In this document: positions 20,607-32,900 of the stretch, piece after piece
How the letters are laid out: each line of letters begins with the position of its first letter
Numbering within the stretch: position 1 is the first letter of the stretch
NCBI GenBank assembly: GCA_016098155.1
Contig: JAAAJB010000368.1
Span: 1 to 35,337 of the forward strand
Source: Actinomortierella ambigua
Lineage: Eukaryota > Mortierellomycota > Mortierellomycetes > Mortierellales > Mortierellaceae
Reading direction: 5' to 3'
Length of the DNA stretch: 35,337 nt
Made by a program: the position numbers and the translations under genes
The notes under the pieces: model-generated
Told to the model about the DNA's origin: nothing
Seen by the model: only the letters and a program-made list of their open reading frames with translations
The model's database searches: none

Positions 20607-21707
20607 AACAAAAAAAAATACTAGGGTGAACTCTCCCTCCTCGCTTCTCTCTCCTACATTTTTTTTTTTTAAAAAAGCACATACACACCAATTGCATACC
20701 ACGTATTCAAAAAAAGAAAAGACTCCCTCCCAATTGTATTTTATCCAAAACCCCCTCCCTTTCTCATTGATAGAGCTCAAAAGTAAAAAAAGCATAGATT
20801 TTGATGTTCAAATACAAACGATGTACACTACAACTATATCAACTATATTATCCAACATTGCATGGCGTAAAGTGCACGTCCAAAGAGAGAAAAAAAAAGA
20901 TGGATAGATAGGGTGAATAGACTGTCGGGTTCTTCCTCTATGCATAATATCCATATTCTGGCAACACTGCGCGTAAACCACGAGGTTTCCTCCTTGGTTT
21001 GCACAAGAAACGGAGAAGTACCATCCGATGATAGAACCTCTTCGTCACCCTTCCTCCCCCCCCCCTTTTTTTTTCTTTTTTTTTTTTTCCCCTCCCCCCC
21101 TTCCTTACTCTCTCTCCTGTATTTCTTTCTGGGCCATCAATCACGGACACCTNNNNNNNNNNCCCCCCCCCCTTTTTTTTCTCTTTACTTCTTTCCACAG
21201 ACCAAAAAAAAAAAAAAAAAAAGGAATCAAGTTGTTTGAAAAGATGCCTTTTTCAGCCCTTTATTGTGTCCCAAAAAGGGTTAGTAGGCGCCTGAATGCT
21301 TATTGTACAGGGTAGATAGCAGTAAGAGTATAGAGTAAAGAGTAACGTAAGGGCAGCAAACAACAAAAAAGGAAACCAAAAAAAAGACACTAACGATGCA
21401 TGGTGGGCAGAGTAGAGCGTAGAGAATAGAGCGTGAGCAGGCAGATAAGACACTGGTATGCGCAGTGACCCCCCGCTAAAGACAAGAGAAATTCCAAGAA
21501 GGCAGGCCCCATGGGGATGTGGGCTCCTAAAACAACCGTTCCACCCCACCTGGTGCTGCATGCTTTTTTTTTTCTTGTCCAGGGGAGGAGATGCCTGGCG
21601 ACGATGCAGCTTGGGGGGGGGGCCGAACTGCCGCCTTGGCGCTGATTTTTTGTTTTGTTTTGGTCTCCTTGGCGTGCAGGAGAGGAAATCAGACAGCTGC
21701 TGCATAT
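20607..21707. other. Convergent 3' intergenic region containing the scaffold gap
   Basis: About 1.1 kb lie between the stop codons of the Chs4-like gene and the Ssk1-like gene. It holds many poly-A/T and poly-C/G runs and 10 Ns at 21153-21162. No gene was seen. Confidence 0.6.
21153..21162. other. 10-N assembly gap
   Basis: Ten Ns are flanked by poly-C and poly-T tracts. The real sequence length here is unknown. It means that left and right halves of the window, including the two TIRs, come from separately assembled pieces joined by scaffolding or gap convention. Confidence 1.
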
Positions 21708-24700
21708 CTAGACAGATGCAGGAGCAGTGCCAGGTACAGACACATCAGACGTCTCGGCAGCAGCAGCCGCCTTGGCTCCCTTGGCTCCTGCTGCAGGAGC
21801 AGGATCAACAGGGTTACTAGCATCAGCAGCAGCAGCAGCATCAGCAGCAGCATCAGCAGTATCGCCGCTCGCCAGAGTCGTGGTCGGCATCTCGGCAGTC
21901 GCTTTGCTCTCTGTTGTCGATTTCGTGTCATCCTCCTGTGACTCCTCCTTCCTTATCCCTTCTCGCTCCTGTTCGCGCTCCTTCTCCTTTTCCTTCTCTT
22001 CCTTCTTCTCCTCCTCCTCCTCCTTCTCCTTCCCCTTCTCCTCCTTCTCCTTCTCCTCCTTCTCCTTTTCTTTTTCCTTGTCCTTCTTCACCGGTGGCTT
22101 GAGACCCTTGATCGACCGCATACTAATCGATGGCCGCTTCGCCGCCAATCGTCCCATTGTCGCAACAATCGACCTTCTCCTATCATCCAAACCAATCGCA
22201 CCAGCAGCTCCACCACTACCACCCGTCAAAGCCGACGGTGACGTCGGCGACGACAAAGCGGATGATGAAGCCGACGTTGCTGGCACCGATGATGACGATG
22301 ATGACGATGATGATGCTGCTCCCGCCACCGCACCACCACTTGTAGTAGTAGTAGTAGTGGTAGTAGTAGTGGCAGTCGCTGCTGCTGCTGCCGCGGCCGC
22401 CGCTGCCGCCCGGCGACTGTTCGCATTATTAGAGGCCTCGAGTTCCAGCTTCCACTTCTTCCAGCCCTCGACATCAATCAGCGCCTGCATGCAGCCCCAG
22501 TCGACAATCTTGCGCTCCAGCCAACTGCTCGTCACGGGCTTTGTGATAAAGTCGTTGCATCCAGCCGTCAATGCCAAGTCGCGCGTGTCGTCGTTCTTCG
22601 CCGCTGCCGTCAGTGCCACAATGATCACCGGTGACTTGAACGGCGACGATGAGAAGGAAAAGGCAGAGGCCGATGTGGAGGACGACGCACCTGGAGTTGT
22701 CGAAGTCGTGGTCGTTGTGGTGGTCGTGGTCGTGGTCGTTGTCGTGGTGGTGGTTGTAGAGGGCGAGGACACCGTCTGTGGATGGCTGTTGCTATCGGAG
22801 GACTTGCCATCCGGCGTCGACGGCGTCGACGGCGTCGGTGGGATGAAGCCATCACTGCCGTTGCTCATCTTCTCTGGGTCCGGTGAAGAACTGTAGGTCG
22901 CTCCTGTCACGCCGATTCGCTGCAGCCGCTCCATCTCACGGATCTGTCGTGTCGCCTCAATACCGTCCATCACTGGCATCTGGATATCCATCTTTTAAAA
23001 GAAAGAAAGAAAGAAGAGAGAGAGAGAGGGTGAGAGACGGGGTAGACAATGTGTCACAGAGGGAAAAAAACAGCCTCTCATGAACAGGAGTGCTTGCACA
23101 TACCAGGATCAGATGGAAACCTCCAGTCTTCCACTTATTCACCGCCTCCTCTCCGTTCGAGGCAACATCATACTTGATGTGCTTCTGCTGCATGAACTTG
23201 ACCAGCACTCTCTGGTTAATAATGTTATCTATTTTTTTTTGTTTTTTGTTTTTCAGCAATGAAAAAAAAAAGATGCAACACTTTGGTTAGACTCAAACGA
23301 ACAACCACAAAAGGAAGATCCTGCCTCCGTTTTGGCCGTCCTAACAACAACAACAAACAGACAACAAAATACACTCCAACCATCACATTACCTTCAACGA
23401 TCAACACGTTAATCAGAGGACTCACGCGCTCGACCACTCCTCCCTTTTTGGCCGCAGGCGGTGGTGGCCGCGCCTTGCCGCCATCCGTACCACCTAATGC
23501 TACAGCCCCACCAGCAGCTCCAACCATCGTCGATGCCACGACGCGTGGCTTGCCAATCGTCGACATGGGTGAACCCGGGAGAACGCGAGGCGCGGGCGAG
23601 CCCGGTGACCGCAAAGCCGCCGCAGACTCTAAGAATGCCGATGTCGTCGGGCTCTCCATGATCGGCGTGGACGACTGCGCCCGTTCTAGACCTGGTGACA
23701 AAAACGGCGACGACGGGTGGTGAATGCCATGACCTCCTCCGCTCTCCGAACTCATACTTGATCGTCCCGCGATCATGTTGGACGGCACAGAAGGGGTCAC
23801 GGATGATGATGAAGTTGACACGCTAGACGACGACAGGCTGGCACCTCGCGCCATCGGTGGCGAAATGATAAACTCGCCCGAGGGGCTCTGCATATAGCTC
23901 AGCGAGGCGCTGCTGTTCGAGTGGCTGCTGCTGCTACCGCCACCGCCGCTGTAGACACTGCCGGCGCTGCCTGGCTGGTTGCTGAAGCTGTTGGTGCTCG
24001 CATGACCGAAATGGCTGCTAGCACTACTGCTCGCGGAAGAAGTCATCGCCATGAACGGGAACGAGGGTGTTCGACGTCCGCTACTCTCCGCCATCGGCGA
24101 CGGTGTTCCCTCTGACCCGACCGACATCCGATGATGCAATTGTGGTTGAGATTGTTGTTGTTGTTGTTGTTGATGACCCGACGATGAGGGCAAAGGCGTG
24201 CCCATGACGGAGAAAGGCTGGTGCATATTAAACGGTAGGACCGCGCTCGCATTCGGCACCACCACAATCCCCTCGCCACTACCTGGCACCGTCTGTCCAG
24301 CCACTCGCGCAATGCTGCCCGATCGCCGCTTGTAGTTTTGAATCTGCGGGATAGGCGAGGGCACCGCTCTTGTCGAGGCCACATACACACTTCCCGAAGC
24401 ATGGATGTTGCCTCCACTGATGCTGCTATTGATGCTGCCACTGCTGCCTCCTGTTTCGGCTCCTGCTCCTGCGCCTGCTGCGCCTGCTGAAGCACTGCCA
24501 CCCGTCGAGCCAATCGTCGCCACAGGCGTTGGCATGACTGGCATCGTCAATGAAGCTGCCACCGCTGATGCTGATGCTGCTGCTGCTGCTCCCGAGGCCA
24601 CGGGCAATGACGATGACGCCACTGACCGCGAGGCACCCTCGGCAAGCAGCGATTTACTTGTCACCGTCGCTCCTTCCGCCTGATTTGCGCCCGCCTCAAT

Positions 24701-27700
24701 CAATCGCTGCATCGTCTCCTGTCGGGTGGTTTGAATTGTCTGTTGTCCTGGACTCTGTCCCGGCGATCCACCCTGCGTGGTAACTGCCATAGCGGTCGTG
24801 GTGGTCGTTGTTGCTTGGGTACCACCACCACCACTACTATTGTTCGTGGCCATTATACTCACCGCCGATGATGGTCGCCCAGCATACGCCTGTTTGGTAT
24901 CGGGATCGAACCAAAAGTTGGCCGTCTCCATCGGGTTCGCCTCCTCGCTGAACCGACGCATCAAGGGTGCCGGGGAGGTTGGCGCTGTCGCGATAGGACT
25001 AAATTGTTGATCCAGGACCGGTGTGTTGATCGCCGTATGGATTGCCGTCAGGATACGACGTGGACCTGCTGGCTTCGGCAACACCAAGATGTAAGGCACG
25101 TTCGAGCCAGGTGTAGGAGGCGTGTTGGTGATGTTGTATAGCAAGCCCGGATGGTGTGCGCCCAAGACCGCCATGATCGTCTCCCGTGCCTGCTTGAATG
25201 TGGGTAGACTTGTGAAATAGATGATGTGGGTCTGTTGGACGGACGAGATGGACTTGCTGCGCCGGTGGCTCGACCGCTTCGAAGAGCTTTGATGATGGCT
25301 CCCGCTGCCGCTGCCGCTCCCGCTGCCTTGTGAGGGTGACATGGGCAGCGTTGCCTGCAGACGCAATATCTGTTGATTCAGCACATTCACATCGTCGTCG
25401 ATCAACACAAACACCGGTGGCGCAGTGCTGGCTCCTGAAGTTGTTGGTGTCGTCCCTGTTGGCGTTGACGAAGCACTCGATTCGCCTCCAGCGTCACCGC
25501 CGCCGCCATTCCTGCCTGACTGACTCGAGAGGGAGGAGTTTGACGCAGACCGCTTTGGAACAGGCGAAAATACCACATTGCCGCCATTACCGTTGCCATT
25601 ACCGTTTCCATTGATGTTGATGTGGATGTTGTTGTTGTTGTTACTACCAGATGGATCATCTCGACCAATCTTGCCATTCGCCACGCTGCCAGTCTCTGGA
25701 ATCTCCATCTTTGTCAAGTTGATGCCCCATGCCATCAGGTAACCGCTCAGCCGCATGGCAAACGCCGAAGACTCCTTGGCCCAGAGAACGACCCTGACGC
25801 CATTCAGCTTGCGACTAAACTTGAGCAAATCCTGCACCGTCGGCTCCTGTGAGATCTTCATTGCATGTCCACCAACACCGCCAGCTGCACCAGAGGCTGT
25901 GCTGCCACCACCACCACTCTTCCTCGGCGATGGCGAAGGAGGCACGGCCGAGGGTGAGGCCATGGGTGTCCGGAGCTTGGAGTGTTGAGCAAGGTGTTGT
26001 TCGTAATATTGGCGAGATGGATGTTCCTGATGTGCGGTTTGCAACTGTTCGAGACGTTGGTCCAAGGATGGTGAGGCTCGAGTGTGATGGTCCCGCGGTG
26101 GAGGCAGCGTGAGATCGCCCAGTGTGATGTGGGATGGCCTCGGTGAGCCTGGCAGAGAAGGGGCAGGCGAATGGTCCTGAAGAAGAAGATGGGAGGAAGG
26201 GGAAAGAGCTGCAATAGAATGGTGATGAGAGTGATGCGGATGGTGATGCTGAAGGTGATGTTGTTGTTCCATGGATCGGCCCTGGCTCTCTGTGAGTGTT
26301 GGGGTGCTTGTTCCAGCGCGGTGAGCATGGCTCGTGGATGGCGTGTTCATCTCGACCTCGACGGCTACGATAAACCGGCGTCCGCGACGTTCCGTTTCCT
26401 CAATCGCAAGCGATCCACCCATTGCCTTGACGAGCTTGGAGGCCAAGAGAGCATTGAGTTCCGACAGATCATCCACATCGCCAGCCATGGCAGGGTTGGG
26501 AAAGTAAGTGATCTCAAAAGAAACAAGCACTTTCGTCCTCGCCTGCGCAGGCTGCTGCTGAAGCGCAGTGAGGTTCAAACACAACTCCACTGTCGATCCA
26601 GGCTTTCCCCAGTCCATGATGCTCTTTATCAGCTATATTTTTTGTTGTTGTTGTTGTTGTTGTTGTTCAAACGAGAGAAAGAAAACACCGTTTTTGTTTA
26701 GAAGAGCAACAATGAAGAATCTTACCATCTTCTTTCCTTTCAATGAGCACAACGACATGGGAGAGAGATGAGAAAGAGAAAACCACTTACGTTGATCAGT
26801 GCGTGTCGCCAACTGTCTTCACTACCCTTGATCTGGACATGGTTCAGCTCATATTCAGTGTGGTAAATGACAAGTTCGATGCCCTTGAGGGAAGCATCGG
26901 CCGAGATCAGGTCACCCAGGTTCTGGACAAACTCGCCAACGTCGAATCCCGAATCACCTCGGTGGTAGTGAGGGGAAGTCTTTTCGACGATGCCTTGGAC
27001 ATACTCGGTGAAGAGGACACGCGAGAGTCGCTGCATGTTTCTAGCAATGTACTGGAGATGGCGAAGGGTGGTGAAGAGGCCAAGGACACTGGTGATGGGG
27101 ATTGGAATTGTACAGGGGGTCAGTTGCTCGCGCGGAACACTAGGTGGGAAGAGACTGGCCGGCGTCATGTGTCGCAGCGACTCGATCGCAAGGGCAGCAG
27201 CATCCTGCACCTCTTTGCCGACCGTCTCGAGAAGCATGTTCTTTCTCAACACATTGTCGGCCCGGAGGATCTCCAAGGCCTGTTCATGGTGCTCCTTGAG
27301 TTTGTACATCTCTTGCTGGTGCTCGTGCTGGTCCTCTTCGGCTGCGGCTGAGATGGCGCTCAAGCCATAGAGCAGCGGCGCGATGATCATGGGTGCCCAG
27401 TGGGATAGCGTGACAAGAGGGCCGGAGGCAAGGGACAGGAGACTAGACGAGGAGGACGCTGTGAAAAGGGGGAAGGACAGCAGGCTAAGGGCACTGCAGC
27501 CGACGGCCCATAGCGGGGTCGTTTTTGGCGGGAGCGAGGAAGGTGGCTCGTCCGGGGGGGAGTAGGCTGGGGCGATGCACTGCCAGGAACAGGCAGCGGC
27601 AAAAAGGCCGTAGTAGGCGAGCTGAATCCAAAGCTTTGGACCAGAGACGTGGCCCTTGTAGGACTGAAAGAGCAGAGCGCAGCAGCCGACAATGGATGTG

Positions 27701-28401
27701 GAAGCGCCAAAGGCGTAAACTGTGCGCTGGAGGGTCGCAATGGCCTGTCCAATAGCCGAGGTGTGGTTGGAGGCGAAAGATGGTCGGCTGGGATAAGGGG
27801 GCACCATCCTCGTGGGGGAGTTTTGTGCACTGTCTGGTGGCGCATCCGATGCATCACGCCAACGTTTAGACGCGCTAAAGTAGTTGGCGTGCAGGTTACG
27901 AATAAGACGCACAGGGCGACTAGGCAGGCGAGGCGAGTGAGCGCGCTCAAGGAAGGGTGGTGCAGCTGCTGACGTTGACTGCAGGAGGCTTGACGCCGCC
28001 GTCGCTGTCGCAGTTGTAGTGGACATTGAGGGCGCGACCAATGGGTCTAGAGCAGCAGCAACGGCGCCAGCATCGGGAGCAAGAGCACGAACAGGTGAGG
28101 GAGCGAGGGGGGGAGAAGAGGAGACGGAGGAGGTTGTTGTGGTGGAGGGATTGCTGGATGGTAGTTGTTGTTGTTGCTCGGATGAATGATCTGCAGAGGC
28201 AGCCGTGGCCAGAGGCGCGGATACGTTGTCCTTGGACGTGTAACTCGACGAGGACGACGACGGGGACGGTGACGTCGCGTTGTCCACTCCACCGGGCCTG
28301 TTGTCGCCACTGTTGCTCGGAGGACGGGCACTGGGAGGAGGATGCTTGCCTTTGTCCGTATCAGCCATTGGAGCATCCGCGTGTGGGTCCGCGGGGTCCA
28401 T
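21708..28401 (-). CDS. SSK1: Ssk1/Mcs4-like response regulator with degenerate histidine-kinase region (2086 aa)
   Basis: Four minus-strand exons (26791-28401, 23392-26632, 23104-23228, 22991-21708) join in frame. The C-terminal receiver domain reads INVLIVEDNIINQR, then GGFHLILMDIQMPVMDG with the phospho-acceptor Asp, SPVIIVALTA, GCNDFITKPV and WGCMQALID. This order and the last motif are typical of fungal Ssk1, the regulator that activates the MAPKKKs of the Hog1 stress pathway. The N-terminus (1-210) is disordered. Several hydrophobic segments (about 214-350) could cross a membrane, followed by a helical region. Next come remnants of a kinase: the H-box site reads GKEVQDAA without His. The N-box reads LINLIKSIMDW with Ser at the key Asn. 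The G-boxes are lost, though KAMGGSLAIE remains. A long Ser/Gly-rich middle follows. A poly-Thr insert interrupts the receiver, and the tail is Lys/Glu-rich. Confidence 0.9.
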
Positions 28402-29929
28402 TGTTCGCAGAGGAAGGCAGGTTGTCTACCGTGTGTAAATGCAAGAAAAAAAAAAGACATGAAGAAGAAGACGTGTTCAATGGGGAGTGAGGGGTGAGTA
28501 TTGAGGTTGGAACAAGGGCTGTTTGGAATGGCTGTGCACATGCAGAACGTGGGGTGGTGGTGAAGGTATTGTGGTGGGTGAGATGTGTGTGTGAGAGAAT
28601 GCAAGAGAGAGCGGCCAGGCAGAGAGACACATACATGCAAACGGGGAATGCAAGGACCGTGTGGCCCGGACTCTACGATCGACTCTTCGATCGTAGCAAA
28701 GGGAAGGGAGGAAAGAGAAAGAGGGGAAGGAATGAGAGGACAGTAGCGTGCAAGTCCAAGAGAATGAGAGAATGAGAGATGGGAAAGAAAAGGAGGAGGG
28801 GGGGAAGTGAAGGGAAAGGGAAAGAAGAGGGGTGAAAAGAAGATGAATGAATGGACGGTACAATACAGTTGAACAAGACAGACAGATAGACAGACAAACA
28901 AGAACAGAACAGTCGGCGGCAGCTTTGAAGAACTGGGTGTGTGTACCCCGACTGTTAACGACAACCCACTAGTAGTAGTAGTAGCTTGCTGTCTTTTGAC
29001 TGGCTGACTTTTTGCTTGGCCTGTTGGCCTGGCCTGCTGCTGCTGGCTGGGCTTGGCTTTGTCTTGCCTTTGAGCTTGAACCTGCACTTGTCCCTGGCCT
29101 TGGGGAAAACAGCGGCAGCCAGCCATCCAGCAGCAGCTAGTGATAAGCACCGACACCGATTGGGCCATGACACCCTTAAGACTCGAACAAAAAGGAGCGA
29201 GGGCGATCAGGGACCAATCACAGGCCACGGCTGTCTCAAATCCATTTGCGGGAAGGGTTCTCTCTTTCTCCCCCTCTCAGCACACACACGCACACATACA
29301 CATACTCTCTCTCTCTCTCTCTTTCTCTCTTATGTGAGAAGAAAAGAGCCTTTGAAAAAGAAAGAGAAAGGACACACATACAACACAGAGAACAAAAAGG
29401 ACAAGGGGGGAAGAAACAAAAGAAAAAAGAGGGACAGCTGAAAAAAAACATAAACATTCCTCCCCCCCCCTCGCATTCGACCATTCAACTCGCATTAAAA
29501 TCCATTCCCCACCTGCATCTGCCTCCCATTCCCTCTCTCCCTCCCTCCTCCCTCCCTTCTCCCTGTCTTGCCTTCACTCACCAGCTCTTTCAATCCCATT
29601 GTTTTCTCACTCGCGGGATTGGGCGTAGCATTCATGCTTTCAGGGCTTCAGAACTGAACCCAGCGCAGCAAAACAACCCACACGCCCCAGGGAAGAACAA
29701 AAAAAAAAAAAAGTTCAGGAGCGATTGACTGACTTATCACACTCCCAACGCCCATCATCAACACACGCGTGTACACCTCTCGCTCTCTGTGGTGTGTCCT
29801 CTCTCTCTCTCTCTCTCTCTTTCTCGCACCTCTCCCTACACCTTCCCAGAGCGCTGTGCCTCGGTTGACACGCTCCCGACCACTCCCCTCTTCCCCTTCC
29901 TCCCTCTCCCACCCCCTGATCCGCCCGCC
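28402..29929. promoter_or_regulatory. Divergent intergenic region between SSK1-like and FNIP-like genes
   Basis: About 1.5 kb separate two start codons. It contains a perfect 10-bp inverted repeat (28673-28696), a CCAAT box on the plus strand (29214-29218), two CT microsatellites (about 29306-29320 and 29798-29820) and a pyrimidine-rich leader before the FNIP start. I see no gene; the long minus ORF here is a read-through shadow. Confidence 0.45.
28673..28696. repeat. Perfect short inverted repeat
   Basis: CTACGATCGA and TCGATCGTAG are separated by CTCT. It lies about 270 bp upstream of the SSK1-like start codon and could be a binding site for a dimeric regulator or a small hairpin. Confidence 0.7.
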
Positions 29930-32900
29930 ATGTTAAAGTTCTTCTCGCTCGGCGGCCAAGGGCCCAAGGAGGCCGAGGAGAAGCACACGCGATCGCTGCT
30001 TGAACAGGAGTGGTAACTAATCAGCATAGGCAAATCAATTGATCAATCACCTGTTGACACTCGCTGCAGGGTTATTATCATCCTGAATGTGCTAACGGGC
30101 CTTTCGCTTTTTTTTTGTTCCTCCATGCTGTTCTTCTTTCTGATACACATATAATAATTAGCTGGAACCCGCCACCGTTTGGGACACAGTCGATCCGCGT
30201 CCTTGTCTGCCAGAACAGCGAGAATAACCCGATGGAGATGGTGCTGTTTGACAGTCATCAAATCATTGGGCCCGACTTGGGCGGCACCAACGAGCCTTCA
30301 TCGGTCTCCTCCACAGCATCGTCCTTCTACTCCAATCCCTCGCCTGCCAAGAGCTCCTTCAGGAGCAGCAGTGTCTCCTCCTTGCTCGGGTCTTTCCTCG
30401 GCGACCGATCCACGGCGTCCAACACTGCCTCTTCGGCATCCAGTACCACCATGCCTGCTCGACGACATACCCGAGTTGTGAGTATTTTTTTTTCTTTTCA
30501 TTTGTTTGCTTTGATTATCACATCCACATGCATGTCCTCTTAATATCACTTCATAATGCACCTCGCCCACATGACAAACACACCCGCCCACACCCGCCCA
30601 CATCCCCGTACATCCGTTGGTCCTTGCTTCCTGTCATGTTGCTCATTTTTTATTTTACCATGCTGCTGTTTTTAGGTTCCACCAATTTTCTCAAAGCTCA
30701 TGTTCGGCGTGACCCCCTTGGCTTACAAGGGTCCAACAACCAAGATCCACCTGCTACAGGATCCATCTCAAGTCATGCTCACAAAGACCTTCACCATCCA
30801 TCCCAACGACGTCGTAGCCTTTTCAAACACTGCGCCAACAAGGCGAGGCTCCTTCTCCTCTAGCACCAGCACCAGCACCGCCAACGGAGACCTATCAGGA
30901 ATGTCGACCATCAGCGGGATCGGCGACTTTCGCTCCATGTCACGTTCGGCCAGACCTATCCCAACCTTCATCCCTGAGCAGGGTCCTTTACTTGCACACG
31001 ATGGTCGCGGAGCCTCGCCACCTTCGTTCTCGTCCTCGATGCCGTCATCATTCATCATGCGGTCGTCCAGGTCATCCCGCCCTTCGTTCAGTTCCCGTCG
31101 CCAACGACGAGCCAGCCAAACCAGTATGGAGAATGGCGTATTTAATCCGACACCTCTACCCAGTTCTTTCTCTCACCTCGACACACTTGGGATAGCAAAG
31201 GTATGTGATTCGATATCATCCTATCAATGCATAGAGAGATGAGGGGGGGGGGAAACAAGAGGATGGGAGAGAGGGGCTTGATGTAATTTTGATCCTCACC
31301 ATGATGTCGACATAATGTTTTTTTTCTTCGTCTTCTTTAGCCTGCACTCACTCAGGCTGCACGATCAAAGTCGTACTCGATCGCTGTGATCATTGATGTA
31401 AAGGACAACATGCGGTTACGTGAATTTATCTTTTCGCACTTTGCACTTATCGAAGCTCGACTCCACCATCTCCAAGCGCTTTGCATGGAAGTGCTTCTTC
31501 CCATTTGCAGGCACGCACTGTATAGCTCGGTATGTATCTCCAACTGCCCGTGTTGTCAGGTCTATATGCTATATCAGTTCATTTATCTATTAGGTTTGCG
31601 CTAATGAGACGGTTGAGCTGATCTTTTTACTGCGTCCAACCTTCTTTTTCATTGTTTGTGTTGGGAATTATTAGAAAGGTTCCCATCGAGTCATCCCCAA
31701 CTTTTCCAAGGCAGAATTCCAACGAGACAATCGGATATTCGAGGCAACAGCGCGTTTCCAGCAATCCTTGTATGAGCTGTACAGTGCGCCACGGATACAG
31801 GTAGCCGTCCAAAGGCCCGTTTGTTCTTGGTTCTCCCCCCCCCTCCTTGTTGATTTTATTTTTGACATACTAACACCCCACTCTGTATTATTCATTTCAA
31901 CCACCCCACCATATCAAAGGCTCCACTGTGGCTAAACATGAACACATACCCCCACAAAAAGTCTACATATGCCGCCTCGTTCATGACTGAGCTGGTGCAC
32001 CTCATGAACGAAAGTCCCTCTGCCAACCAGCTCGTCTCATCGACAATCACAGCTGTGCTCTGCCACCATACCTCCTGGGTTCCAAGCATCGCACCTCCAG
32101 ATCCTGGGTCACCAAGGGTGAGATGGCCTGTCCTGTCTTTGCCGACATGATGAGTTCTTGGTTTTTCTTTTCCACAATGACTTACTCTTTTGTCCCCACT
32201 TTTATTACACTTGCTATCTATTTTTCATAGAACAATGCGCAAGGTTCTTACGACCCTCTCTGGGCTCAGCTGAGCGACCTTTATGGAAACATTGGCACGG
32301 TCTCGAGTGCGAGTCGAACAATCGTTGTTGGAACCCAGGCGAGTTTTGTCCGCAGACTGCTCTACATTCTCAGCTACTTCATTCGTTGCAATGAAGTCTT
32401 TCAACGGATCATCGAGTTGGACGACGACCCAGAGTCATTGCTCAAGCCTCGGCCGCCACGAGCGTCGATGGAACTTCGTGAAGAGGAAGAGACTGGGAGC
32501 CCCGCGTCGTTGATGCGGTCCATTAGTATACCCAAGCGACCGAGCAGGATCGAAACCATGCCAATTCGTGGATCCGTCTCGAGCTCGCGCATGACCAACT
32601 TGGACGTCCCGACTACTCCTATCCAACCACAACACCCTCGCGGCTCCTATTTAGATCGTTCGAGCGGATTTGGCGCAAGTGGAACAGCGGCGACAGCAGC
32701 ATCAACAGCAACAGCAACAACAACAACACAGGCAACAGTGGTAGCAGGTGGTGCTGTGAACCGAAGACCCTTAATCGATACCCAGCGACCCAGGATTGAC
32801 ACCCGTGATGGTTTATCAACCAGCTCGACGCCTCAACACTCTGGGCCGACGACACCGACAACAATCGGAAGCCGAGGCGAATCCGACCGGATATCCACTG

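Noticed and set aside
28047..29228. 393-codon minus ORF upstream of the SSK1-like gene
   Set aside because: It overlaps the SSK1-like first exon in another frame and is a shadow with low-complexity Ser/Pro/His content.
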